Below, in pieces: positions 30,218 to 38,431 of a DNA stretch of 64,000 nt. Location: the NCBI RefSeq assembly GCF_001468265.1, contig NZ_LNRZ01000008.1, positions 156,588 through 220,587 of the forward strand. Reading direction: 5' to 3'. Every line of letters starts with the position of its first letter. Positions within the stretch are counted from its first letter, which is position 1. Source of the stretch: Sphingopyxis sp. H050. Lineage in GTDB: Bacteria > Pseudomonadota > Alphaproteobacteria > Sphingomonadales > Sphingomonadaceae. The translations under genes were made by a program, and so were the position numbers. Below the pieces are notes generated by a model that worked only from the letters and a program-made list of their open reading frames with translations, did not search any database and was not told where the DNA came from.

Positions 30218-30754
30218 ATGACCCGTGAGACCGCGATTTTTGCCGGTGGCTGCTTCTGGTGTACCGAGGCCGTGTTCCAGTCGCTCGCCGGGGTCGATGG
30301 CGTCGAGAGCGGCTATATCGGCGGCTCGGTCGCGAACCCGACCTACAAGCAGGTGTGCGGCGGCGACACCGGTCATGCCGAGGCGATCCGCATCACCTAT
30401 GACCCGGCCGTTATTTCCTACGACGATCTGCTCGACGTCCATTTCGCGACGCACGACCCGACGACGCTCAATCGTCAGGGCAACGACATCGGCACGCAGT
30501 ATCGCAGCGCGCTGTTCCCCCTGGACGACGCACAGGCCGACGCCGCGCGCGCCGCGATCGACCGCGCCCAGGCCGACTGGCCGGCGCCGATCGTCACCGC
30601 GATCGAGCCGCCCGCAACCTGGTATCCGGCCGAGGACTATCATCAGGCCTATTGGGACGGCGAGGGCCAGCGCAATCCCTATTGCATGGCGGTGATCCCG
30701 CCGAAGCTCGCCAAGCTGCGCAAGGGTTTTGCCGATCGGCTGCGCGCGGGTTAG
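30218..30754 (+). CDS. msrA: Peptide methionine-S-sulfoxide reductase MsrA
   Basis: This 178-residue enzyme reduces the S-epimer of methionine sulfoxide. The nucleophile Cys12 sits in GGCFWCTEA with a second cysteine at 15, and family stretches GVESGYIGG, GHAEAIRITYDP and AEDYHQAYW are present. No signal peptide is seen, so it acts in the cytoplasm. It follows an envelope protease gene by 55 bases. No msrB is adjacent. Confidence 0.97.
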   Translation: MTRETAIFAGGCFWCTEAVFQSLAGVDGVESGYIGGSVANPTYKQVCGGDTGHAEAIRITYDPAVISYDDLLDVHFATHDPTTLNRQGNDIGTQYRSALFPLDDAQADAARAAIDRAQADWPAPIVTAIEPPATWYPAEDYHQAYWDGEGQRNPYCMAVIPPKLAKLRKGFADRLRAG

Positions 30755-30898
30755 CCTCTGCCTCATTAGCTTCTGACTCAAATGCCAGAATGGCAGCAAC
30801 ATTGTTGCAAAATGGCCGCATGACGTCACTTTTCCTTGACTTGACGGCGCTTTAGACTAGCCGACGCGCGCGCTTCGGGGCAGGACCGGTCCTGAAGC

Positions 30899-31459
30899 GT
30901 GTGGGGGGTCGCTGAACGAGTGTTTGCATCGCTGTTCCTTGTCAGCGCGTCGTTCGCGACGCCGCAGCTGGCTGTGCAGTCGGTCAGCCAGACGCTCGTC
31001 GAGGACAGCGCGATCGGTATGGCGCGCGGCGTCGATCGCATGATCGGCGGGATTGTCAGCTACGCGAAATGGCCCGACGGCACCCCGCGCGCGACGCGCA
31101 CCATGTGCGTCGTCGGGACCCCGCAACTATCGAGCAGCCTCGCCCCAACCGTCGCCGGCGGCCCGGTGATTGCCGTCCGCCGATCGACCCCCGCGGCCAG
31201 CATGGGCGGCAACTGCGATATCCTGTTCCTCGGCCGCATGGCGGTCGCCGATCGCCAGCGGCTGATCGCCTGGGTTCGCGCGAAGCCGGTGCTCACGATC
31301 ACAGATGCCGATCCGGACTGCGGCCATGGGGCGATGTTCTGCCTCGGCGGGCGTGCATCGACCCTCGGCTTTTCGGTCAATCTGGACGCCATCGCGCGCG
31401 GCACGGTGCGGATCGATCCGCGCGTGCTCAAAATCGGCAGCGATGGAGGCGCCCGATGA
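30899..31459 (+). CDS. yfiR: YfiR-family periplasmic repressor of a diguanylate cyclase
   Basis: This 186-residue exported protein (hydrophobic segment 8-22) fits the YfiR/HmsC (DUF4154) family. It has an IVSYAKWPDG start to the mature domain and four cysteines at 70, 106, 141 and 148. That spacing closely matches the two disulfides known in Pseudomonas YfiR. In the YfiBNR system YfiR binds the periplasmic part of the cyclase YfiN and holds it inactive until redox or envelope stress releases it. The start is a GTG at 30899, and GTG at 30920 is an alternative. Its stop overlaps the cyclase start (ATGA). Confidence 0.87.
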   Translation: MWGVAERVFASLFLVSASFATPQLAVQSVSQTLVEDSAIGMARGVDRMIGGIVSYAKWPDGTPRATRTMCVVGTPQLSSSLAPTVAGGPVIAVRRSTPAASMGGNCDILFLGRMAVADRQRLIAWVRAKPVLTITDADPDCGHGAMFCLGGRASTLGFSVNLDAIARGTVRIDPRVLKIGSDGGAR

Positions 31460-32661
31460 GCGTTCGTCCGCCCGTTCGCACGACGCTGCAAAAGCTGCTG
31501 TCGCGCTTTCACTTCGGTATCACTCTCTTTGCCGTCGCCTTGTCGGGGATGACAATCCTGCTGGCCGGTGTGACGACGTTGCGCGGCTATGCCGACCGCA
31601 ATATGGAGCTCGCCGCGCGCCTCGGCGCCTATGGCGTAGAGCCTGCGTTGGTGTTCAACGATGCGCAGGCCGCGCGCGAGGGTCTGGCGCCCCTGACCCG
31701 CATTCCGGGCATTGCGCGGCTCCGCGTCCTCGACGACCGCAACCGCCCGCTTACCGAGTGGAACTCGCCCACTGGCGACCCCGCGCCGCTCCTCACCCGC
31801 TTCTTCTTTCCGAAACCCTTCGCCGCGACCGTCCAGCGCAACGGATCGGTGATCGGGCGGATCGAGGTCTGGGGCGACAGCTCGACGCTGATCCACTATG
31901 TCCGGCTCGGCGTTCTCGCGGGTCTCGGCTGCCTGCTCGTCACCGCGCTCGGCACCATCGTCCTCGCCCGCCGCTTCGAATATGAGCTGGTGAAGCCGCT
32001 CAACGAGATCGCGACGGTCGCGCACGATGTCCGCCTCCACCGCCGCTTCGACAAGCGCGTTCAGTCGCTCGGCATCGTCGAACTCGACCGGCTCGGCGGC
32101 GACATCAACGCGCTGCTCGACGAGCTACAGGGCTGGCAGGGCACGATGGAGACTGAAAATGCGCTGCTCGCGCACCGCGCCTCGCACGACATGCTGACCG
32201 CGATGCCGAACCGTGCGGCCTTCGACGAACAGCTGGCGCAGCGGATCGAGAATGCGAAACGCCGCGGCGAACGGTTCGCCGTGCTTTTCATCGACGCCGA
32301 CAATTTCAAGGCGGCGAACGACAATCACGGCCACCGCGCCGGCGATGCGGTGCTTGTCGCGCTGTCGGCACGGATCAAGGAAACGCTGCGCAAGGGCGAT
32401 TTCGCGGCGCGGGTCGGCGGCGACGAATTCATCGTCATCATCGACCCGCTCGATCCCCAGATCGCGCCCGACATGCTTGCCGCGCGCATCCAGACCAGCG
32501 CGTCGCACCCGATCCCGCTTCCCGGCGGCGGCGAATATCGCCTGACGATCAGCGTCGGCATCGCGGTCTATCCCGATCACGGAACCGACGCGACCGCGTT
32601 GCTGACCGCCGCGGACGCGGCGATGTACGCCGACAAGCTGGCCGGCCGTTCCAAAATATGA
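31456..32661 (+). CDS. yfiN: YfiN-type membrane diguanylate cyclase (CHASE8-HAMP-GGDEF)
   Basis: The 401-residue protein makes the second messenger c-di-GMP. It has transmembrane helices at about 20-42 and 150-171 enclosing a periplasmic domain of about 105 residues (CHASE8-like), then a HAMP-like linker (172-225), and a GGDEF domain with an intact GGDEF at 321-325. An inhibitory-site RxxD (Arg312-Asp315) lies exactly five residues before it, so it should be active and feedback-inhibited. It is encoded between yfiR and yfiB with 4-base overlaps on both sides, which strongly indicates a single regulatory complex. Confidence 0.93.
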   Translation: MSVRPPVRTTLQKLLSRFHFGITLFAVALSGMTILLAGVTTLRGYADRNMELAARLGAYGVEPALVFNDAQAAREGLAPLTRIPGIARLRVLDDRNRPLTEWNSPTGDPAPLLTRFFFPKPFAATVQRNGSVIGRIEVWGDSSTLIHYVRLGVLAGLGCLLVTALGTIVLARRFEYELVKPLNEIATVAHDVRLHRRFDKRVQSLGIVELDRLGGDINALLDELQGWQGTMETENALLAHRASHDMLTAMPNRAAFDEQLAQRIENAKRRGERFAVLFIDADNFKAANDNHGHRAGDAVLVALSARIKETLRKGDFAARVGGDEFIVIIDPLDPQIAPDMLAARIQTSASHPIPLPGGGEYRLTISVGIAVYPDHGTDATALLTAADAAMYADKLAGRSKI

Positions 32662-33182
32662 CGATCCTGCGGAGAGTGAATGTGACCCAAGCCCTGCCCC
32701 GTCCCATCCTGGCCCTCTTGCTGATATGCGCGACTACGCTGCTCGCGGCGTGCCAGAGCGTACCCGCCCCGAGAGGCTTCAACACCGAACAGGTCGCCGC
32801 GCTCAAGGCCGAAGGTTTCACCCAAACCGAACTTGGCTGGGAATTGACCCTGAACGAGCGGTTGCTCTTCGCATCGAATGAAAGCACGCTCGAGCCTGAC
32901 CAGATCGAACGGCTCGGCCGGCTGGCGCGCAACCTCGCCTCGGTCGGGATCTTCACCGCCCGCGTCGAGGGCCACACCGATTCGACCGGCAGCACGAAAT
33001 ACAACCAGCGGCTGTCGCGGGCGCGCGCCGTCGCCGTCGCCGCGCCGCTCCAGGCCAATGGCATGCGCTTTTCGGCCGATCAGATCATCGGGCGCGGTGA
33101 GACGACGCCGATCTCGCCGAACAGCACGGTCGAGGGCCGGCAGGACAACCGCCGCGTCGTCGTGATCATCACCCCGCCGTGA
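32658..33182 (+). CDS. yfiB: YfiB-type OmpA-domain outer-membrane lipoprotein
   Basis: This 174-residue lipoprotein has a lipobox LAAC with Cys32, a short linker, and a C-terminal OmpA/Pal peptidoglycan-binding domain (about 60-172) containing VEGHTDSTGSTKYNQRLSRA and RQDNRRVVV. In YfiBNR, YfiB at the outer membrane captures YfiR and relieves inhibition of YfiN. ATG 32658 overlaps the cyclase stop. An internal GTG at 32676 after GCGGAGA could give a shorter signal peptide. It completes the three-gene operon. Confidence 0.9.
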   Translation: MTILRRVNVTQALPRPILALLLICATTLLAACQSVPAPRGFNTEQVAALKAEGFTQTELGWELTLNERLLFASNESTLEPDQIERLGRLARNLASVGIFTARVEGHTDSTGSTKYNQRLSRARAVAVAAPLQANGMRFSADQIIGRGETTPISPNSTVEGRQDNRRVVVIITPP

Positions 33183-33203
33183 GCGAGCGCGGCAATCCGC
33201 CGC

Positions 33204-33971
33204 CTATTTCGCGCCCGCGCGCTTGCTGCTTTCGGCTTCGATAAAGGCCGATAGCGCCGCTGGGACCTCGCGTTCGATCCGCGCAACCGTTTCGGGCGAG
33301 GGATCGCGATTGGCCCATTTATGGTCGATCTGGTTCTTCTCCGGCAGCAGGCGCCGCATCTTGATTCCTGTGGGAGTCAGACCGAACCGGATCACCGCCG
33401 CGCGGTTCTCGGACGACAGATCGCGGACCGCGGCGGTCGCCGCCTTGCGCTTGTCCGCATCGATCGCCGCGGAGCTGAGTTGTAGTTCCTCGTTCCCCAT
33501 TTGCTCGACCACCTCCTTGGTGATCGCGGCAAAGTCGGCGTTCTTCACCGTTTGCCCCAGCACCGTCCTCCCCGCCGGCGAATTCCAGAAGCCGAGCAAC
33601 TCGCCCAATTCGGCGGCGGTGAAATTGCGTGCGAAAAAGGCGGCGGTGTCGGCGTTATAGGCGGGCATCATCGCCTCGACCGCGTCGAGCATGATCGGCC
33701 GCATCGTATCGCGAAAGACCTTTTCCACGCCCGGATATTCCTCCTTCAGCAGGCGGAGATTGGGATCGGTGGCGAAAGCCTGTGTCGAGATTCCATCGAG
33801 CACCCGGTCGATCTGGGACCTGAGTTCGGCGGTACTGTTTAACAGTGCGGCAAGCTCGGCCGCCCGGGTTGCCCGAAGCTCGTCCTGCGCCGCCGTTTCG
33901 GCCGCATGGGCCGGCAGCGCCGCGACCGGGATGAGCATGGCCAGCAGCACGGCAATCCGAAGTTTGAGCAT
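33204..33971 (-). CDS. DUF2059 exported protein
   Basis: This 255-residue protein has a clear signal peptide (MLKLRIAVLLAMLIPVAALP, cleavage at AHA-A) and a mature helical domain. It contains the DUF2059 pattern AAFFARNFTAAELGELLGFWNSPAGR. Function of the family is not established. Start ATG 33971 follows AAGGGGAACC, and an upstream in-frame extension lacks support. It is convergent with the yfi operon (21 bases between the stops) and divergent from galU. Confidence 0.88.
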   Translation of the reverse strand: MLKLRIAVLLAMLIPVAALPAHAAETAAQDELRATRAAELAALLNSTAELRSQIDRVLDGISTQAFATDPNLRLLKEEYPGVEKVFRDTMRPIMLDAVEAMMPAYNADTAAFFARNFTAAELGELLGFWNSPAGRTVLGQTVKNADFAAITKEVVEQMGNEELQLSSAAIDADKRKAATAAVRDLSSENRAAVIRFGLTPTGIKMRRLLPEKNQIDHKWANRDPSPETVARIEREVPAALSAFIEAESSKRAGAK

Positions 33972-34093
33972 CTTGGTTCCCCTTAAAGTCCCGGACACCG
34001 GAACCCCCGTCGCTGCGTCGCGCAATTTGCCGCATCGTGCAACGGGCTTTTCCTATTCTTTTCTTGGTCACCAAAGCCCGCTAAGCCGCGCGC

Positions 34094-34957
34094 ATGAAAC
34101 CGATCCGCAAAGCCGTTTTCCCTGTTGCCGGTCTCGGCACGCGTTTCCTGCCCGCGACGAAGGCGATCCCGAAGGAGATGTTGCCGATCGTCGACCGGCC
34201 GCTGATCCAGTACGCGGTCGACGAGGCGCGCGAGGCGGGGATCGAGCAGATGATCTTCGTCACCGGCCGCGGCAAGAGCGCGATCGAGGATCATTTCGAC
34301 ATCGCCTTCGAACTGGAAAAGACGATGTCGGAGCGCGGCAAGGATCTGTCGGTGCTCGAGGCGACGCGGCTCGGCCCCGGCAATTGCGCCTATGTCCGCC
34401 AGCAGGAGCCGATGGGGCTCGGCCACGCGATCTGGTGCGCGCGCGACATCGTCGGCGACGAGCCTTTCGCGATCTTTCTGCCCGACGAGTTCATGCACGG
34501 CTCGCCTGGCTGCATGAAGCAGATGGTCGATGCCTACAGCCAAGTCGGCGGCAATCTGATCTCGGTGCTCGAAGTGCCGCACGAGCAGGTATCGAGCTAC
34601 GGCGTGATCGCGCCGGGCCGGAGCGAGGGCGCGCTGACCGAGGTCACCGGCCTCGTCGAGAAGCCGAAGGCCGATGCGGCGCCCTCGAACCTGATCATCT
34701 CGGGCCGCTACATCCTCCAGCCCGAGGTGATGCGCGTGCTCGAGGGGCAGGAGAAGGGCGCCGGCGGCGAGATCCAGCTCACCGACGCAATGGCGACGAT
34801 GATCGGCACCCAGCCCTTCCACGCCGTCACCTTCGCCGGCGCCCGCTACGACTGCGGCTCGAAGGCCGGATATATCCAGGCCAATCTCGCGGTCGCCCTC
34901 AAGCGGCCCGACATGGCGGACGAGGTTCGCGCCTTTGCGGTCGACCTGCTGAAATAG
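34094..34957 (+). CDS. galU: UTP-glucose-1-phosphate uridylyltransferase
   Basis: This 287-residue enzyme forms UDP-glucose for exopolysaccharide, LPS and trehalose synthesis. Signature segments are GLGTRFLPATKAIPKEML at the nucleotide loop, VDEAREAGIEQMIFVTGRGK, the VEKPK segment and GARYDCGSKAGYIQANL near the end. Length is standard. It is monocistronic here, between a DUF2059 gene and a convergent aquaporin gene. Confidence 0.97.
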   Translation: MKPIRKAVFPVAGLGTRFLPATKAIPKEMLPIVDRPLIQYAVDEAREAGIEQMIFVTGRGKSAIEDHFDIAFELEKTMSERGKDLSVLEATRLGPGNCAYVRQQEPMGLGHAIWCARDIVGDEPFAIFLPDEFMHGSPGCMKQMVDAYSQVGGNLISVLEVPHEQVSSYGVIAPGRSEGALTEVTGLVEKPKADAAPSNLIISGRYILQPEVMRVLEGQEKGAGGEIQLTDAMATMIGTQPFHAVTFAGARYDCGSKAGYIQANLAVALKRPDMADEVRAFAVDLLK

Positions 34958-34993
34958 AGCGGCGGAGGCTTCGCACCCCCGCCGCTGCGCCGA

Positions 34994-35719
34994 TTATTCG
35001 CCTTCGATATTCGGCTTGGGGAAAGTGTCTGCCCCCAGCGTCTTGTAAAGCACGCCGCCGACCGCACCGCCGATCAGGGGTGCGACCCAGAACAGCCACA
35101 ATTGCTGGAGCGCGATTCCGCCGACAACGAGCGCCGGACCGGTGCTGCGCGCCGGATTGACCGAGGTGTTGGTCACCGGGATCGAGATCAGGTGGATGAG
35201 TGTCAGCGCAAGCCCGATCGCGAGCGGGGCGAAGCCCGCGGGCGCGCGGCCGTCGGTCGATCCCATGATGATCCAGAGGAAGGCGGCGGTCAGCACGATC
35301 TCGATCGTGAAACCCGCAATCAGGTCGTAGTTGCCGGGCGATCCCTCACCATAGCCATTCGCCGCGAGGCCGTTGGTCGCAAGATCATAGGCCGGATTGC
35401 CGCTGGCGATATAGAAGAGCAGGAACGCCGCGACGATCGCGCCGAGCACCTGCGCCACGACATAGAGCGGGATGTCGCGCGCATCGAAGCGCCCGCCCGC
35501 CCACAAGCCGACCGTGACCGCGGGGTTGAGATGGCAGCCAGAGATATGGCCGATCGCATAGGCCATGGTGACGACCGTCAACCCGAACGCCAGCGACACG
35601 CCAAGCAGACCGATACCGACATCGGGAAAGGCGGCGGCCAGAACCGCGCTGCCGCACCCGCCGAAGACAAGCCAGAATGTGCCGATAAACTCGGCCAAGC
35701 CCTTTTGGATATTCGTCAT
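34994..35719 (-). CDS. aqpZ: Aquaporin Z
   Basis: The 241-residue channel has six hydrophobic helices and the two NPA half-helices: HLNPAVTVG early and [10 protein letters not shown] late, the arginine after the second NPA being the selectivity-filter residue. [11 protein letters not shown], with histidine before the first NPA, is typical of water-selective AqpZ. ATG 35719 is well supported by GGGAGGGTCC immediately upstream. Upstream in-frame codons to 35875 look non-coding. Confidence 0.95.
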   Translation of the reverse strand: MTNIQKGLAEFIGTFWLVFGGCGSAVLAAAFPDVGIGLLGVSLAFGLTVVTMAYAIGHISGCHLNPAVTVGLWAGGRFDARDIPLYVVAQVLGAIVAAFLLFYIASGNPAYDLATNGLAANGYGEGSPGNYDLIAGFTIEIVLTAAFLWIIMGSTDGRAPAGFAPLAIGLALTLIHLISIPVTNTSVNPARSTGPALVVGGIALQQLWLFWVAPLIGGAVGGVLYKTLGADTFPKPNIEGE

Positions 35720-35917
35720 TGGACCCTCCCTCCCACCGGTGGCCATGACGCCATCGGCGCGGGGGCATCTTAACAGCATCGATTCGATCGGCAAATTTTT
35801 GAATCGAGGGAGATGTTCTGGGTCGGCACAGCCCTGCCCCGACGAGCCGTCCGTCGCAATCCCCTGTTCAGCCACCGGCGGCTATGCAAAGGGGAATGGC
35901 TGCCAATGGAGTTCGTG

Positions 35918-36223
35918 ATGCGCACTGTCCTGTTCGTTTTTCTGTCCGCGCCACTGCTCGGCGGCTGCATCAGCACCGTCGGCAAGGTCGTCACTGCGCC
36001 GGTCAAGGCCGTGGGCAAGGTCGCCGACTGGACGACCACCAGCCAGGACGAAGCCGACCGCAACCGCGGCCGCGCGATGCGCGAGCGCGAGGAAAAGCTC
36101 GGCAAGCTGTCGCGCCAGCGCGACAAGGCCGCCGAGAAATGCCGCGACGGCAACGCGGACCAATGCGACCGCGCCGAAGTGCTGGAGCACGAGATCGACG
36201 CGGTAATGGCCGAGCCGATCTAG
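35918..36223 (+). CDS. Small predicted lipoprotein
   Basis: This 101-residue protein has a lipoprotein signal (MRTVLFVFLSAPLLGGC, lipobox LGGC with Cys17). A Val/Lys repeat segment (GKVVTAPVKAVGKVADW) and a charged helical, probably coiled-coil, tail with two cysteines follow. Function unknown. I prefer ATG 35918 with GGAG seven bases upstream, but ATG 35906 after AGGGGAA is possible. Its end overlaps the convergent S24 repressor gene by four bases. Confidence 0.8.
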   Translation: MRTVLFVFLSAPLLGGCISTVGKVVTAPVKAVGKVADWTTTSQDEADRNRGRAMREREEKLGKLSRQRDKAAEKCRDGNADQCDRAEVLEHEIDAVMAEPI

Positions 36224-36900
36224 CGCACCCGCCGTCCCGTCCACACGACCCGCCCCACCAGCCGGATCGCGGTGAGCGGCAGATCGTCCCAGCTCTTGTA
36301 GTGCGGATTGTCGCTGATCACCGAGACGAGTCCCTGCCCCGGCGCGCGCGCGATGCGCTTCACCATCAGCACATCGTCCATGCGCAGCACGTAAATGCCG
36401 TCGCGCAGCCGGCCGGCCGCATCGCCGCCGTCGACCATGATGTCGTCACCGTCGTTCAGCGTCGGCGCCATCGAATCGCCCTCGACGCGAATGATGCTGA
36501 GCGCGCGTGGATCGGCGCCGAGCCCGCGCAGCCATTTGGGATCGAAGGCGACCTCGCCCTCGACCGCCTCGCCGTCGATGCTCGCGCCCGCGCCCGCCGA
36601 CGCGCCGATGGCGAGCTTCGGCACCAGCACCATGCTCGATCCGCGCGCCCGCGCCGGCACGGACGCGACGCGCGGCTCGGGGCCGCCGAGCAAGGCTTCG
36701 GACACGCCCAGATAGGCGGCGATGCGCGCGCGATCCTCCTCGGCCAAACGTCGCGGCGAGCCACGCTTGATATATTGCTGGATATAGGCGGGGTTGCGCC
36801 CGATGCGCGCCGAGAGCTGGGCATAATCCACGCCCTTTTCGATGAGCAGGCGGTCGAGCGCGGCGCGCGGATCCATGTCGAAGTCGGTGATGACGGTCAT
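36220..36900 (-). CDS. HTH repressor with S24 (LexA/CI-like) peptidase domain
   Basis: The 226-residue protein joins an N-terminal helix-turn-helix (about 26-47, YAQLSARIGRNPAYIQQYIK) to a C-terminal S24 domain. The Ser-Lys catalytic dyad fits Ser143 in EGDSMAPT and Lys181 in MVKRI. Proteins of this type repress until RecA or another signal triggers self-cleavage. The Gly/Ala-rich SAGAGAS at 101-107 is a candidate cleavage region. It is not canonical LexA, because the winged-helix LexA N-terminus is absent. Divergent operators and two small genes lie directly upstream, so autoregulation and control of those genes are likely. Confidence 0.9.
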   Translation of the reverse strand: MTVITDFDMDPRAALDRLLIEKGVDYAQLSARIGRNPAYIQQYIKRGSPRRLAEEDRARIAAYLGVSEALLGGPEPRVASVPARARGSSMVLVPKLAIGASAGAGASIDGEAVEGEVAFDPKWLRGLGADPRALSIIRVEGDSMAPTLNDGDDIMVDGGDAAGRLRDGIYVLRMDDVLMVKRIARAPGQGLVSVISDNPHYKSWDDLPLTAIRLVGRVVWTGRRVR

Positions 36901-36934
36901 TGGAGGCTGGTCCTTCCTATTTCATCCATAGCGA

Positions 36935-36948
36935 TAGGATTTTTCCTA
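36935..36948. promoter_or_regulatory. Operator candidate 1, TAGGA-N4-TCCTA
   Basis: A perfect 14-base dyad TAGGATTTTTCCTA lies in the region shared by the S24 repressor gene and the divergent small-gene operon. The same TAGGA-N4-TCCTA pattern recurs at 36974-36987, and isolated half-sites lie at 36915-36919 and 36955-36959. The repressor encoded alongside is the natural binder. Confidence 0.7.
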
Positions 36949-36973
36949 GACAAGTAGGAAAATGATCATCAAA

Positions 36974-36987
36974 TAGGAAATATCCTA
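36974..36987. promoter_or_regulatory. Operator candidate 2, TAGGA-N4-TCCTA
   Basis: The dyad TAGGAAATATCCTA, extended to ATAGGA...TCCTAT, is the second copy of the 14-base operator. Its centre is 39 bases from that of copy 1 and 50 bases before the start of the small-gene operon. The region is strongly AT-rich in an otherwise GC-rich genome, consistent with overlapping promoters. Confidence 0.7.
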
Positions 36988-37029
36988 TCGGAGCGAGTCG
37001 CCCCGACGAGGCATTTGAGGAGGACGTGG

Positions 37030-37278
37030 ATGGAACGCAGCCTGCTGCAACGGATCGAGAATTTCCTGAAGGAATCGGACATGCCGCCGAGCGTGTTCGG
37101 CCGCGCCGCCGTGCGCGACCCGCGCCTCGTCGCCGACCTGCGCGGCGGCCGCGATGCCGGCCGCGACATTATCTGCCGTGTGGAACATTTCATGAACAAA
37201 TGGCGGGCCGACTTTCGCCGGGGCCGCGTCACCCGGCAGGGCGACCGCCGTCGCCGCGATGAAGGCGCGGCCGCATGA
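37030..37278 (+). CDS. Small basic protein divergent from S24 repressor
   Basis: This 82-residue protein is not assigned. It begins MERSLLQRIENFLKESDMPP and has a helical central part (SVFGRAAVRDPRLVADLRGG) that resembles a short DNA-binding helix-turn-helix, then a very basic C-terminus (RRGRVTRQGDRRRR). AGGAGG at 37018 sets the ATG at 37030. Its stop overlaps the next gene (ATGA). Two TAGGA-N4-TCCTA operators lie upstream, so it is probably controlled by the S24 repressor. Confidence 0.8.
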   Translation: MERSLLQRIENFLKESDMPPSVFGRAAVRDPRLVADLRGGRDAGRDIICRVEHFMNKWRADFRRGRVTRQGDRRRRDEGAAA

Positions 37279-37586
37279 TCCGCTGGTCCCCCGCCGCGCC
37301 GGCGCGCCCATCCTGCCCGCACGGCCGCCTGTCGCGCTTGCTCGCCGCCGAGCTTCCCGAAGGCGTCATCGTCACCGGCTCGACCCTGCGCCCGTGGGCA
37401 AGCGCCAACTTCGTCGGCGCGCGGCATATCTTTTCCTGTATCGGACAAACGTCGCTGATCGCCCTGCAACAGCGCCTGACCGACATCGAATGGCGTCTGC
37501 GCGGGCACATTGTCGCCGACATGGCGGTCGAGCCCGTAGGCGACGATGGCGATTTTCGGATCGAGGTGCTGACGGTCGAGGACTGA
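37275..37586 (+). CDS. Small unknown protein, second gene of S24-controlled pair
   Basis: This 103-residue protein was not recognised. It has no signal peptide or membrane helix, three cysteines, and a C-terminal half that looks like an alpha/beta fold (LIALQQRLTDIEWRLRGHIV, then EVLTVED). The ATG lies within the stop of the preceding gene, so both are made together. Position suggests a damage- or stress-inducible role, which is inference only. Confidence 0.7.
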   Translation: MIRWSPAAPARPSCPHGRLSRLLAAELPEGVIVTGSTLRPWASANFVGARHIFSCIGQTSLIALQQRLTDIEWRLRGHIVADMAVEPVGDDGDFRIEVLTVED

Positions 37587-37599
37587 CCGCTCGCGAAAC

Positions 37600-38427
37600 T
37601 CAGCCGATGGCTTGACGGTTCATCCGCTGCAGCGTGCCGAGCGCCGCTTCGAGCGCAAAGTCGATCTCCTCTTCGCCGGCGCTTTCCGTGATCGGAACGG
37701 CAGGCACCGGGATAGCGGCGGTCGCGGCCTGCGCCTGGCGGCGGCTTGCAAGTCCCGCTTCGAAGCGCGCGACCATCGCGCCGATCGAATTGTCGGTCGG
37801 GTCGGGCATGGCGGGGCCGGTCGATTCGACGGGCTGTAGCCAGGGCTCTTCGCCTTCGACGTCGACTTCGACGGGCGCGAGGTCGGCAAGGATCAGTTCG
37901 CCGTCCACCGGCCAGTCGGCCGCCTCCGGAACGGCGATAGCGCGTTCGTCGTCGGCCGACGCGATCGGACCCAGTCCACCCGCGGGCAGATCGCGTCCGG
38001 CGCGGATCGGCGCGCGCGGCAGGTCGTCGGGGTGCAGGTCGGCGCGGCGGCGGGGCAGCGCCTCGTCACTCTCAGCAGCCGACCGGCGTACGCGGCGGCG
38101 GACGGCTGCAAGGCCCGAAGCCTCGGGCGTCGCCACGACCAGTGCAACAAAGCCGGCGAGCAGCGCGGCCACCGCCGACATGCCGAGCGCCAGCGAAAGG
38201 CGGGCGGCGTTGCCGACCGGCGGCACGAAAAAGTCCGACAGCCGGTCGAGATAGAGGTTCCAGCTGATGCCGGCGACCCACGCCATCGGCATCACGGCGG
38301 CGAAGAGAAAGGTCAGCGCTGCGGCGCCGATCACGGCAGGCAGCGCCGGACGCAGCGCGGCGAGCAGCGCCGCCCCGCGCGTCTGTCCCGAAGTTTCGCC
38401 GCTATCGTCCATATAAAGCAAATCCAT
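37600..38427 (-). CDS. Hypothetical membrane protein
   Basis: The 275-residue protein has an N-terminal half with two or three hydrophobic helices (about 20-52 and 72-100) and a charged cytoplasmic C-terminal half that is Pro/Asp/Glu-rich and probably unstructured. No recognised domain. I use ATG 38427 after GGGGGCGC, and the upstream in-frame stretch overlaps the glycosyltransferase end. It lies five bases after the glycosyltransferase gene on the same strand, so it is likely co-transcribed and may belong to the same glycan system. Confidence 0.7.
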   Translation of the reverse strand: MDLLYMDDSGETSGQTRGAALLAALRPALPAVIGAAALTFLFAAVMPMAWVAGISWNLYLDRLSDFFVPPVGNAARLSLALGMSAVAALLAGFVALVVATPEASGLAAVRRRVRRSAAESDEALPRRRADLHPDDLPRAPIRAGRDLPAGGLGPIASADDERAIAVPEAADWPVDGELILADLAPVEVDVEGEEPWLQPVESTGPAMPDPTDNSIGAMVARFEAGLASRRQAQAATAAIPVPAVPITESAGEEEIDFALEAALGTLQRMNRQAIG

Positions 38428-38431
38428 AGTC

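Noticed and set aside
30836..30858. Sigma-70 promoter TTGACT/TAGACT before yfiR
   Set aside because: The two hexamers are only 11 bases apart, too close for a normal promoter.
36220..36900. Canonical LexA
   Set aside because: The S24 domain is present, but the N-terminus is a CI/XRE-like helix-turn-helix instead of the LexA winged helix, and the operators differ from LexA boxes.
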